Shown: positions 1 through 8,556 of the stretch, piece after piece | How the letters are laid out: every line of letters starts with the position of its first letter | How positions within the stretch are numbered: the stretch's first letter is position 1 | NCBI GenBank assembly: GCA_900539855.1 | Contig: UQDO01000001.1 | Span: 62,001 to 126,000 of the forward strand | From: an uncultured Oscillospiraceae bacterium | GTDB lineage: Bacteria; Bacillota; Clostridia; Oscillospirales; Acutalibacteraceae | Direction: 5' to 3' | Length of the DNA: 64,000 nt | The notes under the pieces: generated by a model | Told to the model about the DNA's origin: nothing | Seen by the model: the letters and a program-made list of their open reading frames with translations, nothing else | Databases searched by the model: none | Program-made: the position numbers and the translations under genes

Positions 1-612
1 TTCGGCATACAGCCTGTTCATTTCATCCTTACATTTTATCACTTCATCGTAAGGCGCACCGCTGACCCTGAAGCACAGCGTCATAGGCTGGCACAGGTTA
101 TCAGTCTCCCTGCCCTTTTTACAGCCGCAGTCCGCAAGATACGAGAGGTTTGCATCGCCGGTGGCGTCAATAAAATAAGACGCTTCAACAGAAAAACTGC
201 CGCCGACCGAAGTAAACGATACTGAATCAAGCCTTCTGCCGGTCCTGTTTACGGAATATACAGATGTATGAAAAAGCACATCAACACCGGCAGCGGTAAC
301 AAATTCATCAAGCACCGTTTTTAAGCGGTCAGTATTGAAATAATACTTGTCGCCGGCATTTTTTAGGGTCAGCATATCGGTTATTTCCTCAAAGATCCCA
401 CGGACAAGAAAAATTCGTTTGCTGCTGCCGTCGCTGTTCTTTTTAAGGGTCGAATATGGCATAAAGGGCAAAACCAGAGCGTTTGCCGCAGCACCGCCCA
501 GGCATCCGCCCTTTTCGACCAGCAATACGCTTTTACCGAGACTTGCCGCCGCAGCGGCGGCGCCTATACCGGCAAATCCTCCGCCGGCAACAAGTATGTC
601 ATACTTTTTCAT
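1..612 (-). CDS. FAD-dependent oxidoreductase, N-terminal part (runs off window)
   Basis: The first 204 residues are present and the C-terminus lies outside the window. Residues 1-30 form a Rossmann nucleotide-binding motif (KKYDILVAGGGFAGIGAA), followed by the acidic E of a LLVEKGG strand and a glycine/alanine-rich stretch, as in the FAD_oxidored family (often annotated as 'FAD-dependent oxidoreductase' or xanthan-lyase-like). A second FAD-contact segment (SYFIDATGDANLSYLADCG) is near residue 160. The start is the ATG preceded by AAAGGAG. It is transcribed divergently from the PocR/AraC regulator, which may control it. The substrate cannot be told from this fragment. Confidence 0.8.
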   Translation of the reverse strand, partial: MKKYDILVAGGGFAGIGAAAAAASLGKSVLLVEKGGCLGGAAANALVLPFMPYSTLKKNSDGSSKRIFLVRGIFEEITDMLTLKNAGDKYYFNTDRLKTVLDEFVTAAGVDVLFHTSVYSVNRTGRRLDSVSFTSVGGSFSVEASYFIDATGDANLSYLADCGCKKGRETDNLCQPMTLCFRVSGAPYDEVIKCKDEMNRLYAE

Positions 613-661
613 AAGCTGTACTCCTTTGTTTAATTATATATCAATATTACAGCAGTACCGC

Positions 662-690
662 TTGTTTTTATTGAACAAAAGATATATAAT
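662..690 (+). promoter_or_regulatory. Promoter of the PocR/AraC regulator
   Basis: TTGTTT (662-667), a 17-bp spacer and TATAAT (685-690) lie upstream of the AAGGAG ribosome site of the regulator gene. This is a sequence-pattern call only. Confidence 0.5.
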
Positions 691-725
691 TATTGATGAT
701 ATGACACATTATTAAGGAGATATTT

Positions 726-1592
726 ATGCTTGACATTAACGATTGGATAAAAATACTGGAATCAGGTCATAAATTCAAGGTTAAGATCTGGTGCACCGGT
801 GAAATATCAAATGCATTGGGCATTGATTTTTTTAATAAAATACATGACTCCGATATATGCAGTTACATAAAATCCGCAAAGCAGGGACTTCATACATGCG
901 TCAAATGCCGCACAGCCGCTGATAAAAAAGCAGCTGCGGCAGGCGGATATTGCGGTATTTGTATACACGGAATGTACGAGACAGTATACCCGGTCATGCA
1001 TAACGGCGAACGTGCAGCCACGGTTTATATAACAAACGTTAAGACAAACGATGACCGTGCCAAAGCAAGGCTTAAAAGATCGTGTGAAAGGCTCGGTTTG
1101 TCGTATGAAAGGGCTCAAAAGCTGCTGAAAGAATGTGAAACGGTAAGTGACAGCGCAATGCTGCAAAAAACGGCTGAGGCTGCTGCATTTGCAGCTCAAA
1201 GCATCATTGAAGGCAATTTAAAGGGCACTTATGAAAAGCACTCACAAACCGTAAAGGAACTGATCGCCATTGCCGAGGATCATGAAAACTGCCAGTCGCT
1301 AAAGACAATAGCAAAAGAAAAATATATGAACGAAAAATATTTAGGCAGGCTTTTTCTTTCCGAGGTCGGCTGTACATTTGCCGATCACCGCAATGCTTCA
1401 AGGCTTACAGATGCAGCAAAGCTGCTGTCTCACACAAAGCAAAAAATAATCGACATTGCCATAGCCGTCGGCTACAACAATGTCGAATACTTCAACAGGC
1501 AGTTCAAAAAGCGTTTCAAACTGTCGCCTGGCGAATACAGAAAACGCAGTCTTACTGATCAAACGCCTAAAAATCCGAAAATGTCATCATAG
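726..1592 (+). CDS. AraC-family regulator with PocR sensory domain
   Basis: 288 residues. Residues 1-160 resemble the PocR ligand-sensing domain, with the characteristic cysteine cluster (C58, C61, C76, C79) in a THCVKC...GYCGICIHG context that may hold a metal or redox group. Residues about 180-280 are a double helix-turn-helix AraC DNA-binding domain ending RFKKRFKLSPGEYRKRS. AAGGAG sits 6-7 bases before the ATG. It is divergent from the FAD oxidoreductase gene and probably regulates it. The last 34 bases overlap, tail to tail, the end of the hydrolase gene on the other strand. The ligand is unknown; PocR domains in other bacteria respond to small metabolites such as propanediol. Confidence 0.85.
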   Translation: MLDINDWIKILESGHKFKVKIWCTGEISNALGIDFFNKIHDSDICSYIKSAKQGLHTCVKCRTAADKKAAAAGGYCGICIHGMYETVYPVMHNGERAATVYITNVKTNDDRAKARLKRSCERLGLSYERAQKLLKECETVSDSAMLQKTAEAAAFAAQSIIEGNLKGTYEKHSQTVKELIAIAEDHENCQSLKTIAKEKYMNEKYLGRLFLSEVGCTFADHRNASRLTDAAKLLSHTKQKIIDIAIAVGYNNVEYFNRQFKKRFKLSPGEYRKRSLTDQTPKNPKMSS

Positions 1593-2545
1593 TAAATATT
1601 TAATGTTTTTGTGTCAGACATATATATTTCATGCTTTGCTGTCGGGGCGACCAGTTTCTTTGCTCCCTTTATTTTAGCAATATACATATCCTCATATTTA
1701 TTGGAAACGACCTTGTCAAGTCCTGCCTGATACAGCAGAACGTCTGCCTTTACCCTTTCGCAGTTTTCATTCTTAAGCAGGAATCGATCGACCCTCAACG
1801 AATTGTCGAGCCAACCGTAGGAAGGATATGTGTTGCGTAAGTATGGATGCTTGCGCCGTAGATCACGGTAATAGTTGAACCTTTCCTCACATGTGTCACA
1901 GCTGTCGGCAAAGTTCTCTGCCTCGTCATATCCGTGATGACCAAACAGCTTTTTAGTGCCTTTTCCGGTCTTGCAGGCAGCACGCGCGATAAATTTTGAT
2001 ATGCCCATCGGTATTCCGGCGGTCAGCGGTCTTATCATCGGCGACGACAGCACAGCCTTTTCAAACACATCAGGGTAAATAGATATAAAGTGAGCTGCGA
2101 TGCAGCCACCCATTGAATGACCAAGCACAAAGCGCGGCAACCCCTCGCTTCCCGGAATAACGACATTATCACAAAATTCTTTCAGATCATCAATGTAATC
2201 CGAAAACCTGTCAATATGAGTAAGCTCGGTATCGTCGGACACGCGGTTCGACCTGCCGTGACCGCGGTGGTCAATGCAGAACACCTTGACGCCGCGATTT
2301 AAAAAATGCCATATCATTTCTCTGAATTTAACAAGCGATTCGGTAAATCCGTGCAGAATAGTGACCGCCGCCACCGGCGATTCGCAGTCGTAAATGTTAT
2401 AATATATCTTTTCTCCGCCCTTTACGGTCAGAAATCCTTCGGTCATGCAATCGTCAAGCTCCGGCTCGACGGTTTCGATCATAAATTTCTGAAATTCCTT
2501 TTCAGAGACGACCGCCTGCGGTCCTTTCGGTTTAAAAGGTGTCAT
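1559..2545 (-). CDS. Alpha/beta hydrolase, monoacylglycerol-lipase-like
   Basis: 328 residues from the ATG at 2545. An in-frame TTG at 2563 exists, but the GAGGGAG ribosome site lies between the two and points to the ATG. The fold signature is clear: oxyanion HG motif at 65-66 (LHGFTES), nucleophile elbow GHSMGG with Ser144, an acid in the YQAGLDKVVS segment and a His in PTAKHEIYMS near the end. This arrangement, plus the FCIDHRGHGRS motif, matches the serine aminopeptidase S33/lysophospholipase-like group. It is probably cytoplasmic since no signal peptide is seen. It directly follows the rlmI-like gene and is probably co-transcribed with it. The natural ester is unknown. Confidence 0.88.
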   Translation of the reverse strand: MTPFKPKGPQAVVSEKEFQKFMIETVEPELDDCMTEGFLTVKGGEKIYYNIYDCESPVAAVTILHGFTESLVKFREMIWHFLNRGVKVFCIDHRGHGRSNRVSDDTELTHIDRFSDYIDDLKEFCDNVVIPGSEGLPRFVLGHSMGGCIAAHFISIYPDVFEKAVLSSPMIRPLTAGIPMGISKFIARAACKTGKGTKKLFGHHGYDEAENFADSCDTCEERFNYYRDLRRKHPYLRNTYPSYGWLDNSLRVDRFLLKNENCERVKADVLLYQAGLDKVVSNKYEDMYIAKIKGAKKLVAPTAKHEIYMSDTKTLNIYYDDIFGFLGV

Positions 2546-2563
2546 ATTGTTTTTCTCCCTCAA

Positions 2564-3784
2564 TCATACAATCTGAAAAATATAAAATTTCAAATAATCG
2601 GTCTCGGGTACATTCCAGAGAATCGGGTGATCCGGCGACTGCTGACGCGCCTCGATCTGCCTTAGAGATACACCTGCGTCGGCTGCGGCGTCGTGCAGCA
2701 TCCTGCAGAAGTATGTGTCATTCATGAAATGCGAGCAGGAGCATGTCGCGAGATATCCGCCCCTCGGCAGCAGCTTCATAGCCTTCAGATTTATTTCCTT
2801 GTACCCTCTTATAGCATTTTTCAGCGTTCCGCTGCTTTTTGTAAATGCCGGAGGATCAAGGATAATAAAATCGTACGGACACCTGCCGCTTTTGCTCATT
2901 TCGGTCAGCAGATCAAATACATCGGCTGCTACAAAGTCCATATTATCTATGCCGTTGAGCCTGGCGTTGTTTTTGGCACATTCAAGCGCATCGTGCGATA
3001 TATCAACAGCGGTAACCGATACGGCTCCGCCCTTTGCGGCATTGAGCGCGAAAGCCCCGGTATGTGTAAAGCAGTCAAGCACCGTTTTGCCCTTTGCAAT
3101 CTTCGCAACGGCGGCACGGTTATATTTCTGATCAAGGAAAAATCCGGTCTTCTGACCGTTTATATAATCCACATCATATTTTATGTTGTTTTCGGTTATT
3201 ATCACATGCCCGGAGAGGTCTTTTTTAAGTCCTTCTGCCTCATAAAAACCCTTGTACTGCGGCAGTCCCTCAATGCTTCTGACAGCAAGATCGTTTCTTT
3301 CATATATTGCCGAAATATTGACGCCGTATTCACAAAGCACCTGCAGAAGCGATCTGTAAAGCATGTCCTTGATACGCTCGATGCCGAGGCAGGCTATCTG
3401 AACCGACAGTACATCTGAAAAGCGGTCAACGGTAAGCCCCGGAAACTGATCTGCCTCACCGAAAATCAGTCTGCAGCACGAAAAATCGGCCCCCATGACC
3501 GTTTTTCTGTAATCGACAGCGTATTTCAAGCGTCTTTTATAAAATGCCTCATCGAATTTATCATTTGCGTTGCGCGATATTACGCGCACCCTTATTTTTG
3601 AATTATCATTTATAAATCCGCTGCCGAGATACCGGTCCTTAGCCGAAAAAACATCGACTATATCGCCGTTTTCATATCTGCCGTTTACTTCGGTGATCTC
3701 ATCGGAAAATACCCACGGGTGACCGTTCTTCAATGATTTTTCGGCTTTAGGAGTCACCTTGACGGATGTATACTGCCTCAACAT
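2564..3784 (-). CDS. rlmI: Class I SAM-dependent rRNA methyltransferase, RlmI-like
   Basis: 406 residues, the usual length for this family. Residues 1-80 form a PUA-type RNA-binding domain (VTPKAEKSLKNGHPWVFSDE). A linker domain follows, then a Rossmann methyltransferase domain from about 190, with the QKTGFFLDQKYNR signature, the SAM loop LDCFTHTGAFAL, and the catalytic-site motif LDPPAFTKS. The LATCSCSHF segment carries the C-terminal cysteines. RlmI in E. coli makes m5C1962 in 23S rRNA, and the same target is inferred here. It is first in a two-gene unit with the hydrolase. Confidence 0.9.
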   Translation of the reverse strand: MLRQYTSVKVTPKAEKSLKNGHPWVFSDEITEVNGRYENGDIVDVFSAKDRYLGSGFINDNSKIRVRVISRNANDKFDEAFYKRRLKYAVDYRKTVMGADFSCCRLIFGEADQFPGLTVDRFSDVLSVQIACLGIERIKDMLYRSLLQVLCEYGVNISAIYERNDLAVRSIEGLPQYKGFYEAEGLKKDLSGHVIITENNIKYDVDYINGQKTGFFLDQKYNRAAVAKIAKGKTVLDCFTHTGAFALNAAKGGAVSVTAVDISHDALECAKNNARLNGIDNMDFVAADVFDLLTEMSKSGRCPYDFIILDPPAFTKSSGTLKNAIRGYKEINLKAMKLLPRGGYLATCSCSHFMNDTYFCRMLHDAAADAGVSLRQIEARQQSPDHPILWNVPETDYLKFYIFQIV

Positions 3785-3840
3785 TTAAGTCAACTCAATC
3801 CTCTGTTATTTTTATACATGATATCACAAAATACAAAAAC

Positions 3841-3886
3841 AGTAAAGCATTGTTTACTTTACAAACGGCAAAAAATATGCTACAAT
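3841..3886 (+). promoter_or_regulatory. Promoter of the lipoprotein gene, with inverted repeat
   Basis: TTTACA (3858-3863), 17 bases and TACAAT (3881-3886) form a good sigma-A promoter. An inverted repeat AGTAAA-6-TTTACT (3841-3858) abuts the -35 box and could be an operator. Confidence 0.55.
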
Positions 3887-3916
3887 GACCTAAAATAACA
3901 CTTAAGAGGTCGAAAA

Positions 3917-4528
3917 ATGAAAAGGATATTATCTGTTTTTGTAGTAATAGTTGCAGTATTCTCGCTTGCTTCATGCGGCAGCGATAACGGCTCGTCAAAT
4001 GCAAGCGACGCACAATCAACGGCAAGCACGATGTCGGAGATCACCGAATATACGATAGGCAACACCACCGCAAAGGAACTGAGCGGTAAGATATCTGCTT
4101 TGCAGTATCCGGACGGGTTTACATGTGAACTTAAAGACGACGGTCTTGGCAACGAGTATGCATCAGCAGAATACACAGTCAGATCAAGTGACGGCAAGGA
4201 AATGAGCGTCAATATTTCAAGCGATCTCGAAAACAAAGCAGCAAATGTTATGATGTCGTGGAATTATAAGGAGTGTTCTGCCGATGTCAACACATCATTT
4301 GTAGAAATTTCAAAAAGCATAGTTATAGCCTCGTGGCCCGATTACAGTGAGGAAGCCATGAAGGTAGTTGAAAAAATGTGTAAATTCACACCGGAGCATT
4401 TCAAAGCAATATCAAACCAGAACATCAGCAAAACCTCAAACGCAGTGTCCGGATATATTGCAATAGGAATGAGTTCCGGCAAGGCATATGTGACCATATG
4501 CTATCCGAATCTTGTTGAAAACGTGTGA
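3917..4528 (+). CDS. Putative lipoprotein of unknown function
   Basis: 203 residues. A lipoprotein signal peptide (MKRILSVFVVIVAVFSLASC) ends in an LASC lipobox with Cys20, predicting membrane anchoring outside the cell. A serine/asparagine-rich linker (GSDNGSSNASDAQSTAS) follows, then a mixed alpha/beta domain of about 150 residues with no family I recognise. An AGAGG site precedes the ATG and the gene has its own promoter and terminator, so it is monocistronic. Confidence 0.75.
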   Translation: MKRILSVFVVIVAVFSLASCGSDNGSSNASDAQSTASTMSEITEYTIGNTTAKELSGKISALQYPDGFTCELKDDGLGNEYASAEYTVRSSDGKEMSVNISSDLENKAANVMMSWNYKECSADVNTSFVEISKSIVIASWPDYSEEAMKVVEKMCKFTPEHFKAISNQNISKTSNAVSGYIAIGMSSGKAYVTICYPNLVENV

Positions 4529-4543
4529 TATTTTATAAAGATC

Positions 4544-4581
4544 AGCCGTAGGTAGCGAGAATGCTTCCTACGGCTTTTTTT
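4544..4581 (+). terminator. Rho-independent terminator after the lipoprotein gene
   Basis: Stem AGCCGTAGG / CCTACGGCT closed by a 14-base loop and followed by a T run. Confidence 0.85.
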
Positions 4582-4677
4582 AGTGTGTGAATTTTAGTTA
4601 GGCGACGTAAACAGATATATTACAGACTTAGGTCTGCACCCCGCTCCTGCCGTTTTAATTTGTTTATTAATACCGAT

Positions 4678-4853
4678 AAATTTTAGTTTAGCGGTGTAAA
4701 AAGCCAAAAATCTAATTGTGCACTTGTAGGGAACGAGCCCCCAGTGTCGTTCCTTAAAAAGTCAATTGAGACCGCACGGAACGACACTCAAGGCTCGTTC
4801 CCTACGTCTGTCAATTAATTATAAGAACGCTATTCACCTATAAACTAAAATTT
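4678..4853. repeat. MITE-like intergenic repeat, copy A
   Basis: A 176-bp unit bounded by terminal inverted repeats AAATTTTAGTTTAGCGGTG (left) and its near-complement at 4835-4853 (17 of 19 match). Inside, 4726-4805 is a long imperfect palindrome whose arms contain GTAGGGAACGAGCC and AGTGTCGTTCC. A second end-like sequence (AATTTTAGTTAGGCGACGTAAA, split here as 4590-4611) lies just upstream. Relatives occur at 14541-14662 and 41329-41407. No open frame lies inside. The 4529-4927 gap holds only this element and the terminator. Confidence 0.7.
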
Positions 4854-4927
4854 AACGACATTAAAGGCAAAAATTGCGGTATGAGGCGAGGCACAGTGTC
4901 AGCCGGTCTCTGTCAGATTATTTTACA

Positions 4928-5821
4928 TTATTGCTTTTGAATTCTGCGCTTTTTTACAGTGCAGGCAATAAGCAATGCAATAACATTGAAAACGACTATT
5001 GTAGCACCGACAGGCAGCATGACCGTTTCGGTCACCGCGTCACCGTCAAGGGTAATAACAAATGTCACGGCAAACAAAAAGCCCAGAATAAAGCACACCG
5101 CCGAAATAACAGCCGAAAAAACAACTACATTTTTAAATTTGTCCGACAGTCTCATTGACGCCACGGCAGGTATAACTATTACCGCGGATATCATTATCGA
5201 ACCGATCAGCTTCATGCCGACCACAACCGTAGCCGCGGTCATAACCGACAGCAGCAGATTGCAGCCGCGGACATTGACGCCCGACGCCTTGGCAAAGCTT
5301 TCATCGAATGTGACCGCAAATATTTTTTTGTGAAACACTGTATACAAGCCCAGTATCGCAACCGAAAAAGCAACTGAAAGCACAAGATCGGTGTTTTTGA
5401 GGGTGAGTATAGATGAACCGAACAGTCCGGCGCAGACATCGCCCGAACCGGTTCTTGCAATGCTGAATATAATGTATCCGGCAGCGACCGTACCTACCGA
5501 TACAAGCGCCGTTGCAGCATCGCCCTTTAGCTTTCCGCTTTCGCTCAGCCACATGAGCAGAAAAGCCGCCAGTGTCACAACAGGTACGGTAATATACATT
5601 ACTGCATCCCCTGTTATTCCGAGCAGCGCCGCTATTGCAAGTGCAAGGAACCCTACATGCGACAGCCCGTCGCCTATCATTGAATACCGCTTCAGCACAA
5701 GACTCACGCCGAGCACAGACGCGCAGACGCTTGTCAATACACCGACTATTGCCGCGTAAATCAGCACCGATGTGTCGAAAAACGGGCTTGTAAAAATTCC
5801 AAAATCAAACGATATGCTCAT
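4928..5821 (-). CDS. znuB: Zinc/metal ABC transporter permease (ABC-3 family)
   Basis: 297 residues from the ATG at 5821, placed 10 bases after an AAAGGG site; an in-frame TTG at 5842 would overlap the upstream gene. Eight or nine hydrophobic segments span the protein, with the family motif around GDGLSHVGFLALAIAALLGI near residue 50 and a C-terminal ALLIACTVKKRR tail. It forms the membrane channel of the ZnuABC importer. It starts 4 bases after the ATPase stop, so the pair is translationally linked. Confidence 0.9.
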   Translation of the reverse strand: MSISFDFGIFTSPFFDTSVLIYAAIVGVLTSVCASVLGVSLVLKRYSMIGDGLSHVGFLALAIAALLGITGDAVMYITVPVVTLAAFLLMWLSESGKLKGDAATALVSVGTVAAGYIIFSIARTGSGDVCAGLFGSSILTLKNTDLVLSVAFSVAILGLYTVFHKKIFAVTFDESFAKASGVNVRGCNLLLSVMTAATVVVGMKLIGSIMISAVIVIPAVASMRLSDKFKNVVVFSAVISAVCFILGFLFAVTFVITLDGDAVTETVMLPVGATIVVFNVIALLIACTVKKRRIQKQ

Positions 5822-5825
5822 AAGG

Positions 5826-6515
5826 TCATTTCCCTTTAACAAGTTTAGTATAGTAGCCTGATGTCAAATAATCGGCAGTAGACCCGAAAAAGTATCCATT
5901 ATGCGACATGTGAAGTATTTTGTTTGAATACTTTATTGCCGCCTCAAGATCGTGCGACACCATTAAAACGGTGATGCCGCTTTTGTTGAGGCGCTCAATC
6001 AAAGAGTACATTTCAGCCGTCGCCTCAACATCAAGACCGGTAACAGGCTCATCAAGCACAATGACATCACCGGTCGCGCAAAGAGCGCGCGCAAGCAGTA
6101 CACGCTGCTGCTGTCCGCCCGACAGCTCACGGTAAGATTTTCTGTGGAGCTGTTTTATACCGAGCATATCCTCAACATCACATACGCGCTGCTTTTGTGC
6201 CCTTGTGTAAAAAATACCGCCTGATGACACAAAGCCCGATATTATAACCTCGCCTACCGACACCGGGAAATCTCTCTGCACCACAGTTTGCTGCGGAAGG
6301 TAGCCAAGCTTTTTTGAAACCGAGCCATCAAAAACTATCTCGCCGCCTGCCGGCTTTAAAATGCCGAGCAGAGCCTTTACAAATGTGCTTTTTCCGCTTC
6401 CGTTTTCACCGACAATGCAAAGGTAATCGCCCTTTTCGACCGATAGGTTCAAATCATTAACCACCTTTTCACCGTCGTACGCAAGCGAAAGGTCAGATAC
6501 CTCAATAAGGCTCAT
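5826..6515 (-). CDS. znuC: Zinc/metal ABC transporter ATP-binding protein
   Basis: 229 residues. Walker A GENGSGKST near 37, Q-loop GYLPQQ, signature LSGGQQQR near 137, Walker B VIVLDEP and switch histidine in MVSHD are all intact. It powers metal uptake with the ABC-3 permease. Its start overlaps the stop of the binding-protein gene by 4 bases (ATGA), typical of coupled translation. Confidence 0.93.
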   Translation of the reverse strand: MSLIEVSDLSLAYDGEKVVNDLNLSVEKGDYLCIVGENGSGKSTFVKALLGILKPAGGEIVFDGSVSKKLGYLPQQTVVQRDFPVSVGEVIISGFVSSGGIFYTRAQKQRVCDVEDMLGIKQLHRKSYRELSGGQQQRVLLARALCATGDVIVLDEPVTGLDVEATAEMYSLIERLNKSGITVLMVSHDLEAAIKYSNKILHMSHNGYFFGSTADYLTSGYYTKLVKGK

Positions 6516-7474
6516 GAAAGCGCCTCCCTTATTTTCTCAATATTTTGGTCCATGAGTCCGATATAGCTTGCGCCGTTTTTAAACTCGTCTCTTGTAACCT
6601 GATGACATGAATGAAGCATCAGAGCCTTGGCGCCGACTTTGCCGGCTATCTGCTTTGCATATATACCGTTGGAATTTTCCATGTAAAACACAGCTTTTGC
6701 ACCAACTTTTGATGCGGCGGCTGTTAAGGACTCTATCTGTGCCACCGACGGATCGGTACTTGAAGAACAGCCCGGAAACGCCGCGTCGTAAGATAGCCCG
6801 TAGTCGGCACAGAGATATCTGAAAGGAAATCTGTCGGCAAATATAAGTGTTTTCTTTTCAGACAGCTCAACAGTCTTAGTCATTTTTTGGTCAAGCAGCT
6901 TAAGCTTTTCTATATAATCGGCGGCATTGTCACTATAGATACCGGCATTATAAGGATCAAGCGCCGATAATTTGTCCTTTAACGCCTCAACGATCTCGAC
7001 AGCTCTTTTGGGCGATGTCCAGACATGCTCGTCGGTTTCGTTTTCTTCATGCTCATGATGACCGTCAGAGTGAACATGAGATATATTCATGCTTTGTGAC
7101 AGCAGTTCCGGCAGCGGCTCGACAATATCGGTAAGAGCAAGCCATTCGGTGCTGCCTTTTACGGAACATCTGAGGGTATTTATCCAGTCGGAATCGGACT
7201 CACCACCCGTGTATATTACAAGATCGGATGCGCCTACGTTGGCAACATCGGCAACGGTCATGTTCTCAAGGCTGAAATCGTGGCTTTCCATGCCGAACGG
7301 TACAAGCATTTTAAGGTCAACATGATCGCCGGCAATATTTCTTATAAAATCATACTGCGGAAATATTGTACATATAATTTTGAGCTTACCGCCGTTATCC
7401 TTTGTGCTGCTGCCGCATCCGCAAAGCAATATAAGCAGCAGGACGGAAATAAATAATGCTGTTATGCGTTTCAT
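6512..7474 (-). CDS. znuA: Zinc-binding lipoprotein of ABC transporter
   Basis: 320 residues. The signal peptide ends at a lipobox (LLCGCGSS, Cys about 20). The cluster A-I substrate-binding fold is shown by MLVPFGMESHDFSLE, a His-rich loop at about 133-150 (HVHSDGHHEHEENETDEHVW) and the downstream DEHVWTSPKRAVE and FADRFPFRYLCADYGL motifs. The His-rich loop, the metal-ligand histidines and the Zur-type gene at the head of the operon argue for zinc rather than manganese. It overlaps the regulator gene by 4 bases. Confidence 0.92.
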   Translation of the reverse strand: MKRITALFISVLLLILLCGCGSSTKDNGGKLKIICTIFPQYDFIRNIAGDHVDLKMLVPFGMESHDFSLENMTVADVANVGASDLVIYTGGESDSDWINTLRCSVKGSTEWLALTDIVEPLPELLSQSMNISHVHSDGHHEHEENETDEHVWTSPKRAVEIVEALKDKLSALDPYNAGIYSDNAADYIEKLKLLDQKMTKTVELSEKKTLIFADRFPFRYLCADYGLSYDAAFPGCSSSTDPSVAQIESLTAAASKVGAKAVFYMENSNGIYAKQIAGKVGAKALMLHSCHQVTRDEFKNGASYIGLMDQNIEKIREALS

Positions 7475-7890
7475 CGTTGGTTATTCTTGCCCTCGTTTGC
7501 ACAAGCTGTACATTGTCCGTAAATCACGGATTCGCCGCAGCCTATTATAAAGTCATGTTCTGAAATTATATGCGCTCTCACTTCGTCAAGCTTTGAACAT
7601 TCAAGATGTATAAGCCTGCCGCATTTAACACACTTGAGATGGTAATGACTGTCGCAGTTATCGTGATGATTGGCATACTGATAAACAAAGCTCTTGACCC
7701 CCGGCGTTTCAAATCTGCGTATAACGCCAGACTGCATGAGCTTTGAAATCTGTCTGTAAACAGTGCTTTTGCCAGCACCTCGGTCGGTACTGACAGCCTT
7801 TGTTATCTCGTCAACCGTATAATGGTGATCGCTGTGCAGCTTTAAAAAGTCAATTATCTGCTTTTTCTGCTCGGTATTGTATTCTTTCAT
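7471..7890 (-). CDS. zur: Fur-family regulator, probably Zur
   Basis: 139 residues, typical for Fur proteins. An N-terminal winged helix (residues about 1-75, DRGAGKSTVYRQISKLMQSGVI) is followed by the metal-sensing/dimerisation domain with HHDNCDSHYHLKCVKCGRLIHLEC and a second CxxC-type pair, CGESVIYGQCTAC, making the structural zinc site. It is the first gene of the znuACB operon and a perfect Fur/Zur box lies just upstream, so zinc-dependent autoregulation is likely. Fur and PerR are alternatives, but the operon context favours Zur. Confidence 0.9.
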   Translation of the reverse strand: MKEYNTEQKKQIIDFLKLHSDHHYTVDEITKAVSTDRGAGKSTVYRQISKLMQSGVIRRFETPGVKSFVYQYANHHDNCDSHYHLKCVKCGRLIHLECSKLDEVRAHIISEHDFIIGCGESVIYGQCTACANEGKNNQR

Positions 7891-7907
7891 AAAGCGCCTC
7901 CGAATGA

Positions 7908-7926
7908 TATGAGAATTATTCTCATA
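7908..7926. promoter_or_regulatory. Zur/Fur box of the zinc operon
   Basis: TATGAGAATTATTCTCATA is a perfect 9-1-9 palindrome 18 bases before the regulator start. The right half with its flank, ATTCTCATATTTA (7918-7930), recurs exactly at 7979-7991, giving a second, half-type site 61 bp away. Confidence 0.85.
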
Positions 7927-8002
7927 TTTATGATGATATCACATCTCCCTGCAAAATGCAACGGTAAATTTAAGAAAAATTCTCATATTTAATTTCAGAG
8001 TA

Positions 8003-8037
8003 AAAAAAGATCCGGCTTATTACCGGATCTTTTTTTA
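8003..8037. terminator. Bidirectional-type terminator 3' of the HTH gene
   Basis: Stem AAAAGATCCGG / CCGGATCTTTT with A and T runs on the two sides. It closes the HTH gene on the minus strand and insulates the zinc operon promoter region. Confidence 0.8.
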
Positions 8038-8038
8038 T

Positions 8039-8314
8039 TTAATCAAACCATTTCTTCTTGTTTTCAAAATACCATTGATCTTCCGCTTCATCGAATGCAC
8101 CGGCGTGTTCAAGCGCGATACATGTAGCAATATATGTATCCCAGCCCATAGGTGCAGTCAGACGTTCAATGTCTGATACCTTCTGACGACTCTTCCCTAT
8201 CTTCCTGCCAAGCTCCTCCTGAGAAATGCCGACTCTTCTTCTGATTTCAGGAAGCCTGACGATCAAATTGCCGACGATCGACGCCCTCTCGTCAGTGATC
8301 AAAAATTCAGGCAC
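8039..8314 (-). CDS. Small helix-turn-helix (Xre-type) regulator
   Basis: 91 residues from a GTG at 8314. A HTH_3 domain is clear (RRRVGISQEELGRKIGKSRQ, then KVSDIERLTAPMGWDTY), followed by an acidic, aromatic tail ending ENKKKWFD. The same frame stays open to an ATG at 8419. That ATG has no ribosome site and falls inside a consensus promoter (8410-8438), whereas the GTG is preceded by GAAGGG at 6 bases. The shorter form is therefore preferred. It is monocistronic with unknown targets. Confidence 0.7.
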   Translation of the reverse strand: MPEFLITDERASIVGNLIVRLPEIRRRVGISQEELGRKIGKSRQKVSDIERLTAPMGWDTYIATCIALEHAGAFDEAEDQWYFENKKKWFD

Positions 8315-8409
8315 TGTGATCCCTTCTTCATATTTATTTCCCACAATGGAAGAACTCGAGCCCGGGAAACGCGCGCCGAGTACTAATCCAGCCGCTACGG
8401 GATATATGT

Positions 8410-8438
8410 AGTATAACATATATGATAGTAATAGTCAA
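8410..8438 (-). promoter_or_regulatory. Promoter of the HTH regulator
   Basis: On the minus strand TTGACT (8438-8433), 17 bases and TATACT (8415-8410). It places the transcript start near 8402, downstream of the ATG at 8419, which decides the start choice for the gene. Confidence 0.65.
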
Positions 8439-8556
8439 TATTTATACTATAGTATTTTATAATTTTATGCAACTTCAACAATTTAGTCGCCAGTATATGC
8501 ATTTAAAGGCGTTCGAAATCTGCGTTAAAAGCTTATTAATTCCAGTAATTCTCTGT

